64,000 nt of DNA from Roseateles depolymerans (GTDB lineage Bacteria; Pseudomonadota; Gammaproteobacteria; Burkholderiales; Burkholderiaceae_C), in assembly GCF_003387155.1 (NCBI RefSeq), contig NZ_QUMT01000001.1, forward strand, positions 1,491,858 through 1,555,857, written 5' to 3'. The notes under the pieces were generated by a model. That model made no database searches, had not been told where the DNA came from, and saw nothing but the letters and a program-made list of their open reading frames with translations. Numbering within the stretch: the stretch's first letter is position 1; the number at the start of each line of letters is the position of its first letter. Shown piece after piece: positions 23,863 through 32,221 of the stretch. The translations under genes and the position numbers were made by a program.

Positions 23863-24453
23863 ATGGCCGCGCTGGACCTGCGATCACTCAAGACCCTGCT
23901 GTGGGCCAAACGCCGCCGGCTGGAGGCGCTGGAGGGCGATGTGAAGTCAGCCGCTGCGGGTGTCCAGGCGGCGGAGGAGGCATTGCAGGCAGCGGTGAGC
24001 CGTCATCAGGGCTGTGTGCAGGAGGTTCAGGGCTGCGAACGGGACATCGAGCAGATGGTGTCGTCCCCGCGGTTTGTGCCGCAGGACGCGGTCACGCTGC
24101 GTCATGTGCTGGACACGCTGCAAGGGCTGGCGGCTCAGGCAGCGCAAGCCGTGCAGACGGCCCAGGCACAACGCGTGCAGGCGCAGACGGTGCTGGATGC
24201 CGCTCGGCTGGCTTTGCAGCGGGCGCAGCAGCAGATCGAGCAACTGGAAGATCGCCGCAAGCGCAGGCTGGTCGAGATCGACCAAGCCGCCGAGGACACA
24301 CAGGACGAAGAAAGCGAGGAAGCCGCCGTGGCCCGCAAGCTGGCTCAGACACGGGCGGAATCCGCGGCAGGGACGATGACAGGTGCGATGGCCCACCCCA
24401 CGGCGGACGCTGAAGCTTCCTTGATGCGCTCGGACGCGCTGGCCTGCGCATGA
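23863..24453 (+). CDS. sctO: T3SS central stalk protein SctO (HrpB7)
   Basis: A 196-residue protein that is almost all coiled coil (LLWAKRRRLEALEGDVKSA; QRAQQQIEQLEDRRKRRLVE), as in HrpB7/YscO/FliJ, the gamma-like stalk between the ATPase and SctV. Sequence conservation in this family is low; assignment rests on coiled-coil structure, length and the canonical position between sctN and sctT. Its end overlaps the sctT start by four bases (ATGA). Confidence 0.85.
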   Translation: MAALDLRSLKTLLWAKRRRLEALEGDVKSAAAGVQAAEEALQAAVSRHQGCVQEVQGCERDIEQMVSSPRFVPQDAVTLRHVLDTLQGLAAQAAQAVQTAQAQRVQAQTVLDAARLALQRAQQQIEQLEDRRKRRLVEIDQAAEDTQDEESEEAAVARKLAQTRAESAAGTMTGAMAHPTADAEASLMRSDALACA

Positions 24454-25484
24454 ACGAATTGTTCAACCACTTCGAAGGCGTGATCGGCGCCGGGACCTTG
24501 CTTCAGCAGGCGGTGATGCTGCTGGCCGTCTCGCTGCTGCGGGTCTATGCGGTGTTCCTGGTCTTGCCCGCCACCAGTGACCAGGCGCTGCAGGGCCCCG
24601 TGCGCAACGGGCTGTGCATCTGCCTGGCGCTGTTCATCGCCTGGGGCCAGCCGCTGAGCCTGGTGCAGGACCTGGACATGGTCCGCCTGGTGGCCACCCT
24701 GGCCAAGGAAGCCTTGATCGGGCTGGTGCTGGGTTTTGCGGCGTCCACTGTGTTCTGGGTGGCGGAAGGCGTGGGTGTGCTCATCGACAACCAGGCCGGC
24801 TACAACAACGTCCAGCAGACCAATCCGCTGAGCGGCGAGCAGAGCACGCCCATCGGCAACCTGCTGGCACAGCTGGCGATCAGCGGGTTTTATCTGCTGG
24901 GCGGCATGCTGATGTTGACGGGGCTGCTGTTCGACTCTTTCCACTGGTGGCCCATCGGCAGCCTGGGGCCGGCGTGGTCCACCATCCTGGAAGACTTCGT
25001 GAAGGCGCAAACGTCCCGGTATCTGGAGCTCATGATCAAGATCGCCGCGCCGGCGCTGCTGGTGCTGATGCTGGTGGACCTGGGCTTCGGCGTGCTGTCC
25101 AAGACGGCGGACAAGCTCGAACCCAACAACCTGGCGCAACCGGTCAAGGGCGCGGTGGCGATTGCAATGCTGTCGCTGCTGGTGGCGGTGTTCTTTGACC
25201 AGGTGCGGCCGGCGCTGTCGCTGCACACGCTGTCGCGGGAGATGGCGCAGTGGGCGCAACGGGCACAGGACGCGCAGCCCATGGACGGGGCAGCGGGGCG
25301 TGAGCGCCGGTCGACACCCCCAGCGCCCGCCTCGGCGCCCTCGGCCGCCGCTTCTTCGGGCGTTGGCGCATCGCGTGTGGATGTCGCTCCGCGTGATGGT
25401 GCCGTTCTGCGCGATGGTGCCGCTGTGCGTGATGGTGCCGCTCCGGACCCTCAGGGTGCCGCTGTTCGGACCGGTGAGCGCTGA
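24450..25484 (+). CDS. sctT: T3SS export-gate protein SctT (HrcT) with C-terminal extension
   Basis: A 344-residue polytopic membrane protein of the SctT/FliR family. The core (about 1-265) carries the family motifs LRVYAVFLVLPATSDQALQG, EGVGVLIDNQAG and NPLSGEQSTPIGNLL. The typical HrcT is near 270 residues; here about 75 extra residues follow, rich in Ala, Pro and Ser and ending in three DGAxxRDGAA-type repeats coded by 18-base DNA repeats. The extension should be cytoplasmic and disordered. SctT with SctR and SctS forms the helical export gate. It is the last gene of the operon and converges on hpaB. Confidence 0.92.
   Translation: MNELFNHFEGVIGAGTLLQQAVMLLAVSLLRVYAVFLVLPATSDQALQGPVRNGLCICLALFIAWGQPLSLVQDLDMVRLVATLAKEALIGLVLGFAASTVFWVAEGVGVLIDNQAGYNNVQQTNPLSGEQSTPIGNLLAQLAISGFYLLGGMLMLTGLLFDSFHWWPIGSLGPAWSTILEDFVKAQTSRYLELMIKIAAPALLVLMLVDLGFGVLSKTADKLEPNNLAQPVKGAVAIAMLSLLVAVFFDQVRPALSLHTLSREMAQWAQRAQDAQPMDGAAGRERRSTPPAPASAPSAAASSGVGASRVDVAPRDGAVLRDGAAVRDGAAPDPQGAAVRTGER
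25391..25444 (+). repeat. Three 18-base tandem repeats in the sctT tail
   Basis: Units of the form GCGTGATGGTGCCGCTNT run three times without a gap and encode RDGA(A/V)(L/V) repeats in the C-terminal extension of SctT. Slippage at this site would change tail length without breaking the core of the protein. Confidence 0.8.
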
Positions 25485-25680
25485 ACGCTCAGTGTCACAG
25501 CGCCCATCGCGGGCTCCATCAAGGCCCTGATCGCGGGGACTATCTCAGCGTCATCACGGTGTTGATCGCAGCGCAGATTGCGGCGTCCATCACGGCGCCG
25601 GGCAGAGCGTATAAGACAGCCCCCGTCTCAGGGTCCACCGGCCGAGCGTCAACGGCCCTGCGGGTAGATGGCCTGCCGGA

Positions 25681-26136
25681 TCAGGCCCTCAGCCAGGTGT
25701 AGTCGCCCATCGACAGGCTCTCGAACATCTCGTCTTCCGCCTGCAGGATGTTCTCGCGCCAGTAGCGGCCATGCTCGACGTAATGGTTGATGGTGTCGGC
25801 CAGGTAGACCCCGTCGACGCCGTCGAACATCGGCACCCGCACCACCAGGAGCACGACGCCGGTATCAGCATCCAGGCCGAGCTGGGCCTGATCCTGGGCA
25901 TAGAGGCTGAGGTTGGCCTCCAGCATCAACCGGTAGACCCGCAGGCTGCGGCCGGAGGTGACGCTGCCGAAGGCGAAGTTCAGGTAAAGCGCTTCAGGGT
26001 CGTTCTCGTAATGCCCCAGCAGCACTTCGAAGCCTTCGACTTCCAGCGCCTGTCTTGCCATGACCGCATCCGCGTCGGGCAGGCCGACTACTTCGCACAG
26101 ATCGTGAATCAGGTGGTGGTACTGCTCAGGGGTCAT
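25681..26136 (-). CDS. hpaB: T3SS effector chaperone HpaB
   Basis: A 151-residue CesT-type chaperone. It opens with MTPEQYHHLIHDLCEVVGLP, typical of HpaB, followed by alternating strands (ALYLNFAFGSV; TGVVLLVVRVPM) and an acidic C-terminal helix. HpaB of Xanthomonas is a general chaperone that binds many effectors and docks them at the ATPase. Its ATG overlaps the hpaA stop (ATGA). It is the last gene of the long sctU-to-hpaB operon, and no other general chaperone is seen in the window, so it probably serves the giant effector at 37139 too. Confidence 0.85.
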   Translation of the reverse strand: MTPEQYHHLIHDLCEVVGLPDADAVMARQALEVEGFEVLLGHYENDPEALYLNFAFGSVTSGRSLRVYRLMLEANLSLYAQDQAQLGLDADTGVVLLVVRVPMFDGVDGVYLADTINHYVEHGRYWRENILQAEDEMFESLSMGDYTWLRA

Positions 26137-27233
26137 GGCGACAGCTCCTTCTTGGCCGTGTGGACCTCCAGGGCGCGCTGCAGCAGCGCATTGACGGGAT
26201 GGGGTGCGGTGGTGGGTGCTGGTGTTGTCGAGGCGGCGGAAGTGGCGGAAGTGGCCGAGGAGGGCGAGGAGGACGACGAAGCTGATGCCGCGCTCGCCGA
26301 CCCTGGCCGGAACATCGCCCGGAAGGCGTCCAGCGGGAAGAGCAGGTTCGCATTGCGCTGGGCTTGCGTCACTGCAGGCGGACGACCGTTGGCCTGGCAC
26401 CAGGTCAGACAGCTCGCACGGATGTCGGCCAGGGTGGGCGATGGCGAGTCCGGCCCGAGGTGGCGTCGCAGAGCGGCTTGGGCGGCCAGTCGCAATGCAG
26501 CGACGTTCACCGGAGGCGCCGCGCTGCCGCCCGGCTTCTCGACGGCTGAGGTGCTCCCGGCAGGGGAGTTCCAGGCGGATGCCGACGAAGGGGCCGATCT
26601 CGATGCCGATGCCGACACGGCCTTGGACGTCGAAGCATCCCCCCCATGAAAGTACACCGACGCATACGCGTTCAGGAGTGCCGCCATCGGCAGCGGAGAC
26701 CCTTCACGCGGCGGTGATCGCAGCAGCGCTGCTTCCGGCATGCGGCTGCGTCGCAGCGCCGCACCTTCCTGAACCGGCGGCTGGCGGGCCGGCGGTGGCG
26801 GGGCCGGCGCTTCGGCCGGCGAGCGGGGGCCAGCGGGGTCGTGTCGCTGCGCAAGCGAAGACCGCTGCCCGGTCTGCGAGGCCGTTCCCTTCACGCCACC
26901 TCCGAGGGCGCCGTCCATGCCGCCCATCAGCCCCATGCCACCGGCACCGCCAACCGCCTGCGCCCACGGGTCATCGGCCAGGCTGCGCGGATGCTCGTCC
27001 TCATGATGCGCCCCCGCAGCCGCCGTGGACGCCGGCCTGGGCCGGGCCCGCGGTGCCGGCCCGGTGTTGCGCTTGGCCGGCAACTGCGCCCGCGGTGCAT
27101 GGCGATAGGCCACGCCCTTGTGCATGCCGCCGGCATATCCCCCATGGCTGTGCCGATGCCGATGGGTCTCTGAGCCGGTGGCCTGCTGGGCCTGCTGCGC
27201 TTCGGCAGACTGACGTGCGCGGTCGAGCTTCAT
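26133..27233 (-). CDS. hpaA: T3SS export-control protein HpaA
   Basis: A 366-residue protein in the hpaA position between sctS and hpaB. Residues 1-230 are low complexity with His-, Arg- and Pro-rich stretches (HRHRHSHGGY; APAPPPPARQPP). An ordered block follows at about 245-320 (ALRLAAQAALRRHLG; CLTWCQANGRPP; NLLFPLDAFRAMF), resembling the HpaA C-terminal region that binds HpaB. HpaA is both exported and needed to free HpaB for effector loading. It overlaps its neighbours by four bases at each end. It is longer than the usual 275 residues. Confidence 0.75.
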   Translation of the reverse strand: MKLDRARQSAEAQQAQQATGSETHRHRHSHGGYAGGMHKGVAYRHAPRAQLPAKRNTGPAPRARPRPASTAAAGAHHEDEHPRSLADDPWAQAVGGAGGMGLMGGMDGALGGGVKGTASQTGQRSSLAQRHDPAGPRSPAEAPAPPPPARQPPVQEGAALRRSRMPEAALLRSPPREGSPLPMAALLNAYASVYFHGGDASTSKAVSASASRSAPSSASAWNSPAGSTSAVEKPGGSAAPPVNVAALRLAAQAALRRHLGPDSPSPTLADIRASCLTWCQANGRPPAVTQAQRNANLLFPLDAFRAMFRPGSASAASASSSSSPSSATSATSAASTTPAPTTAPHPVNALLQRALEVHTAKKELSP

Positions 27234-27493
27234 CGCTGGAAGATGGCGGTGAACAGGTTCTCGCTGAACTTCATCAGGGTGGAGCCGGCCCACGGCGCGG
27301 TGACCACCACCACGCCGGTGACGGCCAGCAGCTTGATGCCCTGCGAAATGCTGGAATCCTGCAAGGAGGTGATCGCCTGGAAGAACGACACCAGCAGCCC
27401 GATCACCGCCGACACCACCACCGCCGGCAGCGACAGCACCACACACATCAGCAGCGCCTCGGACGTCAGCTGCACCACCACGTCATAGTTCAT
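27230..27493 (-). CDS. sctS: T3SS export-gate protein SctS (HrcS)
   Basis: An 87-residue, two-helix membrane protein of the FliQ/HrcS family. The first helix (LLMCVVLSLPAVVVSAVIGLLV) leads into the family signature SFFQAITSLQDSSISQGIK, and the second hydrophobic helix reads LLAVTGVVVVTAPWAG. Several copies wrap around SctR and SctT in the export gate. Its stop overlaps the start of hpaA by four bases. Confidence 0.97.
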   Translation of the reverse strand: MNYDVVVQLTSEALLMCVVLSLPAVVVSAVIGLLVSFFQAITSLQDSSISQGIKLLAVTGVVVVTAPWAGSTLMKFSENLFTAIFQR

Positions 27494-27531
27494 TCACGTT
27501 CTCCTTCGAGCCGCACGGCAGGCACACCCGA

Positions 27532-28185
27532 TCACCGGTAGGTCAGCACCAGCCCGTGGACCAGCCGGGACCAGCCGTCCAGCGTGACGAACAGCAGCAG
27601 CTTGAACGGAATGGCCACGTTGCTGGGCGTGACCTGCGACAGGCCCATGGCCAGCAGCACGTTGGCGATCACGATGTCGATCACGATGAAGGCCAGATAC
27701 AGCAGGAAGCCGATGCGAAAGGCCGCCGTCAGCTCGCTCAGCAAGAAGGCCGGCGCCAGCACGATCAGGTCGTCCTTCTTCAGCGCGGCGGCCTGCTCCC
27801 CCGGCCAGATGAGGCTGGCCGAGCGCAAGAAGAACTGCTTCTCGCGCTCCTCGGCATGCTTGTCCAGAAAACGGCGGAAGGGCTCGCGGGCGGCGTCGGC
27901 GGCCTGCATCATGGTTTGCGTGCTGCTGCCGGCGCTGCCGGCCTGGAAGCCCTTGCCGGCGTCGATGAAGACCGGCGCCATGATGTAGCAGGAGATGATG
28001 ATGGCCACGCCGTTGAGCACCATGTTGGGCGGCACCTGCTGCACGCCGATGGCGTTGCGCAGCAGCCCCAGCACGATGGCGATCTTGGTGTAGGACGTGA
28101 CGACCATGGCGGCAAACGGCAGCGCCGCCAGCGCCAGCAGCACCAGGAAGAGGGCAACCGGATCAGCGTGCTGCAGCGGCGTCAT
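27532..28185 (-). CDS. sctR: T3SS export-gate protein SctR (HrcR)
   Basis: A 217-residue FliP/HrcR protein with the family signatures VTSYTKIAIVLGLLRNAIG, QQVPPNMVLNGVAIIISCY and, near the C terminus, VNLLAMGLSQVTP-like residues LLAMGLSQVTPSNVAIPFK. Four hydrophobic helices are visible. The ATG at 28185 is used; it overlaps the end of sctQ by 23 bases, so translation is coupled. It is the core of the export gate. Confidence 0.95.
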   Translation of the reverse strand: MTPLQHADPVALFLVLLALAALPFAAMVVTSYTKIAIVLGLLRNAIGVQQVPPNMVLNGVAIIISCYIMAPVFIDAGKGFQAGSAGSSTQTMMQAADAAREPFRRFLDKHAEEREKQFFLRSASLIWPGEQAAALKKDDLIVLAPAFLLSELTAAFRIGFLLYLAFIVIDIVIANVLLAMGLSQVTPSNVAIPFKLLLFVTLDGWSRLVHGLVLTYR

Positions 28186-29218
28186 GGGCGAACTCGAGCC
28201 GGGTGATGCGCACGCCAAGCTGGTCGCCAATGGCGATCAACTGGCCCGAGCCCAGGGTGCGGCCCTGGCAGACCAGCCGGACCTGGGCCTGCGCCAGGGG
28301 AACGGCCAGTTCCACCGCATAACCGGGTTGCATGCTGGCCAGCTCCGCCAGGCTGACCCGGGCGGTGTCCAGCTCGAACGCCACCGGCAGTTCCAGCGTG
28401 TCCAGCGACCCCACCACCGGCGGCGCCTCCAGGCCGTGGACGCCGTCGCCCGGCAGGGAAGGCGCCGGGTCGTCGGCGAGGATGGGCGCTTCGGCAAGGT
28501 GCACGGTGAACTCCTGAAGGTCGATGAAAAGGCGGGCCTGCAGCACCCGTCCGATGCCGCAGCGCAGCAGCGGCGCGGTGGTGTCGGCCAGCACGGCGTC
28601 CCCGGGCTGCAGCGAGCGCAGGATGGAGAGCGGCAGCGAGCGGGTGAACAGCCGCAACACCGGGCGCAGGGGCCATGCGGCCAAAGGCGACAGGTCGGCG
28701 CCCACTGGCGCCAGCAGGGCGCTCAGCCGGTCGAGCACGGCGGGATCGGCGTCCAGCAGCGCCACCGGCATGCCGCCGCCCTGGAGGCAGGGCAGTCGGC
28801 CGGGCCAGGGCACATCGGGCAGCGCCTCCGGCGCGATGCTGATGACGCGCAGCGGGCCGAGCGCGGGCGCTAGAGCCTGAGCCCAGTCGTCCAGCAAGTG
28901 CGTGACGATGGCGCAGGCCTGATCCTGCGGCTGGTGGGCCAGGGCCAGTTGCAGGGCGGGACTGTCCGATGGGTCCAGGCCAAGCCGGAACTGCCCGCTG
29001 TCGGTGTCCACCGTCAGCGCCCAGACGGGAGCGGGCTGCCGCAACGCCACGCCCAGGCTCGCCTGCGACAACGTGGCTCGCAGCCAGGCAGCGAAGCGCG
29101 CGTCCTGGGTGATGCGCAGCAGCGCAGCCTGGCCGGGCGTGAGGCGGGGCAGATGCCCGGCGAGCGAGCCCGCCGTGGGCACATCCGGCCTTGCAACGCT
29201 GGAGGGCAGTGAGGTCAT
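28163..29218 (-). CDS. sctQ: T3SS C-ring/sorting-platform protein SctQ (HrcQ)
   Basis: A 351-residue cytoplasmic protein with two SpoA-type segments. The C-terminal SpoA domain is clear (LPVAFELDTARVSLAELA; LACQ-type VRLVCQGRTLGSGQLIAIG). The N-terminal 60% is variable, as in other SctQ proteins. The ATG at 29218 overlaps the sctP stop in an ATGA arrangement, which supports this start over a longer reading into sctP. Many SctQ genes also make a short C-terminal form from an internal start; no strong internal ribosome site is evident here. Confidence 0.9.
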   Translation of the reverse strand: MTSLPSSVARPDVPTAGSLAGHLPRLTPGQAALLRITQDARFAAWLRATLSQASLGVALRQPAPVWALTVDTDSGQFRLGLDPSDSPALQLALAHQPQDQACAIVTHLLDDWAQALAPALGPLRVISIAPEALPDVPWPGRLPCLQGGGMPVALLDADPAVLDRLSALLAPVGADLSPLAAWPLRPVLRLFTRSLPLSILRSLQPGDAVLADTTAPLLRCGIGRVLQARLFIDLQEFTVHLAEAPILADDPAPSLPGDGVHGLEAPPVVGSLDTLELPVAFELDTARVSLAELASMQPGYAVELAVPLAQAQVRLVCQGRTLGSGQLIAIGDQLGVRITRLEFAHDAAAAR

Positions 29219-30141
29219 GTGAGTTCGATGTCGATATGCCGGTCGCCCGGCAGGTCGCGGCTCAGCAGGCGGTGCAGCTGCGACTGGTGCGCCGAAATTA
29301 GGGCGTAGGACTGCGTCGACTGCGTACTGAAGCGAAGCAGCAGGTGATGGCGCGAAAACGTCATGCGAAGCTCGGTGTGGGGCAGGGCGGCGCTGTCGAT
29401 CGGCACCTGGACGGTCCAGCTGTGGAAGTTCGGGTCGCTGCCGGTGCACAGCGTCAGCACGGTGTCCGCCAGGCCATGGGCCCAGTCGCCGGAAAGCTCC
29501 GCGGGAGGGGCCGGCGCGCCGACGGGCAGCATCGACAGCGGAGGGATCGCGATGGCCTGCGCAGCGAGGTCCGGGCCGGAAGCCGGGGTTGCAGCCCTGG
29601 AGGCCGCGGTGTCAGCTGCCTCAACGGTGGGAAGCGCATCCTCGTCGCCATCGAGATCAGCCTCGCCGGGCAGTCTCTTGCGCGGCTGCGGCGAAGCGAC
29701 AGAGCGAGTGGCCGTTGTGCCGGGCTGCGCGTTGCCGCTCACCGACATCGCGTTGTCGGCGAAGCGCCTGGATGGCACAGACAGCGCATCGGATCGGGCG
29801 CCTTGCGAGGGGCCGGGGGCAGCGGTCGCCATGGCGCCAGGGGCGCCGCTATCGCCGCTGTGACTGCCGTAACCGCGGTGAACGCTGTGAACGCTCTGGC
29901 TGCTTGTGCACGCGATCCCGCCTCCGCCGCCTGCTGCGTTGCGCCCATCGCTCGCTGCGCCGATTCCCTCATCAGGAATCGCCTCCGCAGCTCCCGCGTT
30001 CCCCGTCGAACGCCTCGCGCCAGCGAGGGCCCGCCGGAAGCGCTCCTCATGACGGGGGTCCACCGGACGCGGCGCCGTGGCCGCAGCAGTCGGTTCTCCG
30101 ACCACCAGGCGCCGGATGCGCCGGATCTCCTCGTCCGTCAT
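29215..30141 (-). CDS. sctP: T3SS substrate-specificity switch SctP (HpaP/HpaC)
   Basis: A 308-residue protein with a disordered N-terminal two-thirds (Gly/Ala/Ser-rich with a Ser-Val-His repeat) and a folded C-terminal T3S4-type domain (LHLDI-like strands: WTVQVPIDSAALPHTELRM; HHLLLRFSTQS; LHRLLSRDLPGDRHIDIEL). HpaC/SctP proteins bind SctU and switch export from pilus parts to translocon and effectors. The ATG at 30141 is chosen over a GTG three codons earlier. Assignment rests on the ordered C-terminal domain and the fixed position between sctV and sctQ. Confidence 0.8.
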   Translation of the reverse strand: MTDEEIRRIRRLVVGEPTAAATAPRPVDPRHEERFRRALAGARRSTGNAGAAEAIPDEGIGAASDGRNAAGGGGGIACTSSQSVHSVHRGYGSHSGDSGAPGAMATAAPGPSQGARSDALSVPSRRFADNAMSVSGNAQPGTTATRSVASPQPRKRLPGEADLDGDEDALPTVEAADTAASRAATPASGPDLAAQAIAIPPLSMLPVGAPAPPAELSGDWAHGLADTVLTLCTGSDPNFHSWTVQVPIDSAALPHTELRMTFSRHHLLLRFSTQSTQSYALISAHQSQLHRLLSRDLPGDRHIDIELT

Positions 30142-30154
30142 CACCGCCACCGGA

Positions 30155-32221
30155 TCACATCACCACCCGGCCCAGGGGCCGCAATTCCACCTGGTGGCCC
30201 AGCTCCTGGTAGGAGTAGACCCGCAGGCTCTCCAGCCGCGTCTCGATGATCTTCTTCACATAGCGCCGAATGTCCATCGAGGTCACCACCGCCACGCCGG
30301 CTTCCGGGGACCCGCCCGCAATCTGCATCACCTTCTCGGTAATGGCGGCGGCGCTTTCCGGCGCCATGGCCAGGTAGTTGCCGGTGGGCGTCGGCTTGAT
30401 GCATTGGCGGATGGCCTGCTCCACGGCCGCGTCCAGCAGGATGGCCGAGACGTAGGGCTTGCCGGCACCGGCTTCAAAGGCCAGGTAGCGGCCCAGGTCC
30501 CCGCGCACGTACTCGGTGAGCAGCAGCATGTCCTTTTCCTTCGGGCCCCAGGTGATCAGGCTCTCGAAGATGCTGCGCACATTGCGGATGGGCACCTGCT
30601 CCTCCAGCAGGCGTCGCATCACCTCGGCAATGCGCTGCACCGGCAGGATCTTCTGCACCTCGGCCACCAGGCCCGGGTAATCGGCCGTGGCCTTGTCCAC
30701 GATCCACTGGATCTCCTGCACGCCCATGAACTGGTGAGCATTGCGGCGCAGCAGCAGCATGACCTGGCGGGCCATGACCTGCTCGATGTCCAGGCACTTG
30801 CCGCGCTCGGCTTCCGGAATGTCCGGCGCACTCATCCATCGGGATTCCGACTGTTCCAGCACGGCGCCGTGGACCTGCGCCCGCGCGGCCCAGGGCTCGC
30901 TGCTGAGCGACGGCGGCACCAGCAGCATCCGGCCTGGCAGCGCCACATGCCGCACCGGCACGTCGTTGATCAGCACCTCGAAACGCAGCGTGTCCAGGGC
31001 CGCGTCCACCCACATGCACACGCCGGGGAAGGGCACGCCCAGCATCGACTGCAGCTGCACCCGCTCCCGCTCCATCGCCTGGTCCAGCTGATGAGGCATG
31101 AGCAGGGCCGCCAGCCCGGGAGACATGCGCACCGCCAGCGGCCGGGAGAAATGCGGCGCTTCCTGCATGATGGATGGCGCATCCCCCTTGGCCCCCTCGC
31201 GCTGCAGGGCCGCGATGGGCGCGGACAGACTCTGGGCCTCGCCGGACTTGCGCTGGCGGGACAGGTAACGTCCCGCCGCCGCCAACCCCGCGCCCAGCAT
31301 CAGGAACTGCACCGCCGGAAAACCCGGCACGGCGGCAAACGCCACCGTCAGGCCGGCGGCCAGGTACATGGCCCGCACATTGGCCGTCATCTGCGCCACG
31401 ATTTCCTGACCCAGCGACCGCGGCTTCTTCTGATGCTCATCCGCCACCCGCGTGATCAGCACCCCGGCGGCGACGCAGATGAACAGCGACGGAATCTGCG
31501 ACACCATCGCATCGCCGATGGACAGCACGGCGAACCGGTTGGCCGCCTCGCCCGCCGTCATGCCGTGGTACATGATGCCCACCACGATCCCGGCCAGGAT
31601 GTTGACCAGCGTGATGATCAGCCCGGCAATCGCATCGCCCTTCACGAACTTCATCGCGCCGTCCATGCCGCCGTGCATCTGGCTCTCCATGCCCAGCAGC
31701 GCGCGCTTGCGGCGCGCCTCGTCGCCGGTGAGCAGGCCAGCCCGCAGGTCGGCATCGATGCTCATCTGCTTGCCCGGCATGGCATCCAGCGTGAAGCGGG
31801 CCCCAACCTCCGCCACCCGTTCCGAGCCCTTGGAGATCACGATGAACTGCACCACCGTGATGATGATGAACACCACGATGCCCACCACCAGGTTGCCACC
31901 CACCACCAGCTCGCCGAAGCTCTCGATCAGGTGGCCCGCATCCGCATGCAGCAGGATGGACTTGGTGGACGCGATGTTCAGGGACAGCCGGAACAGCGTG
32001 GTGAACAGCAGCAGCGACGGAAAGGACGACAGCGCCACCGCGTTCGGAATGAACAGCGAGGTCATCAGCAGCAGCACGCTGATGGCCAGGTTCACGGCCA
32101 GCAGGCTGTCGATGGCCACGGTGGGCAGCGGCAGGATCATCAGGCCCACGATGGCCACGACCAGCAGGCTCATGGCCAGGTCGTTGCCCAGGGTGCTCTT
32201 GTCGCTCAGGGCGTTGCTCAT
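30155..32221 (-). CDS. sctV: T3SS export apparatus protein SctV (HrcV)
   Basis: A 688-residue FHIPEP-family protein that forms the nonameric cytoplasmic export ring. The N-terminal part (1-330) has about eight membrane helices with the family signature in the loop ERVAEVGARFTLDAMPGKQM. The C-terminal domain ends LESLRVYSYQELGHQVELR. Length and motifs are full. Its ATG overlaps the sctU stop by four bases. This is the largest gene of the sctU-hpaB operon. Confidence 0.98.
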   Translation of the reverse strand: MSNALSDKSTLGNDLAMSLLVVAIVGLMILPLPTVAIDSLLAVNLAISVLLLMTSLFIPNAVALSSFPSLLLFTTLFRLSLNIASTKSILLHADAGHLIESFGELVVGGNLVVGIVVFIIITVVQFIVISKGSERVAEVGARFTLDAMPGKQMSIDADLRAGLLTGDEARRKRALLGMESQMHGGMDGAMKFVKGDAIAGLIITLVNILAGIVVGIMYHGMTAGEAANRFAVLSIGDAMVSQIPSLFICVAAGVLITRVADEHQKKPRSLGQEIVAQMTANVRAMYLAAGLTVAFAAVPGFPAVQFLMLGAGLAAAGRYLSRQRKSGEAQSLSAPIAALQREGAKGDAPSIMQEAPHFSRPLAVRMSPGLAALLMPHQLDQAMERERVQLQSMLGVPFPGVCMWVDAALDTLRFEVLINDVPVRHVALPGRMLLVPPSLSSEPWAARAQVHGAVLEQSESRWMSAPDIPEAERGKCLDIEQVMARQVMLLLRRNAHQFMGVQEIQWIVDKATADYPGLVAEVQKILPVQRIAEVMRRLLEEQVPIRNVRSIFESLITWGPKEKDMLLLTEYVRGDLGRYLAFEAGAGKPYVSAILLDAAVEQAIRQCIKPTPTGNYLAMAPESAAAITEKVMQIAGGSPEAGVAVVTSMDIRRYVKKIIETRLESLRVYSYQELGHQVELRPLGRVVM

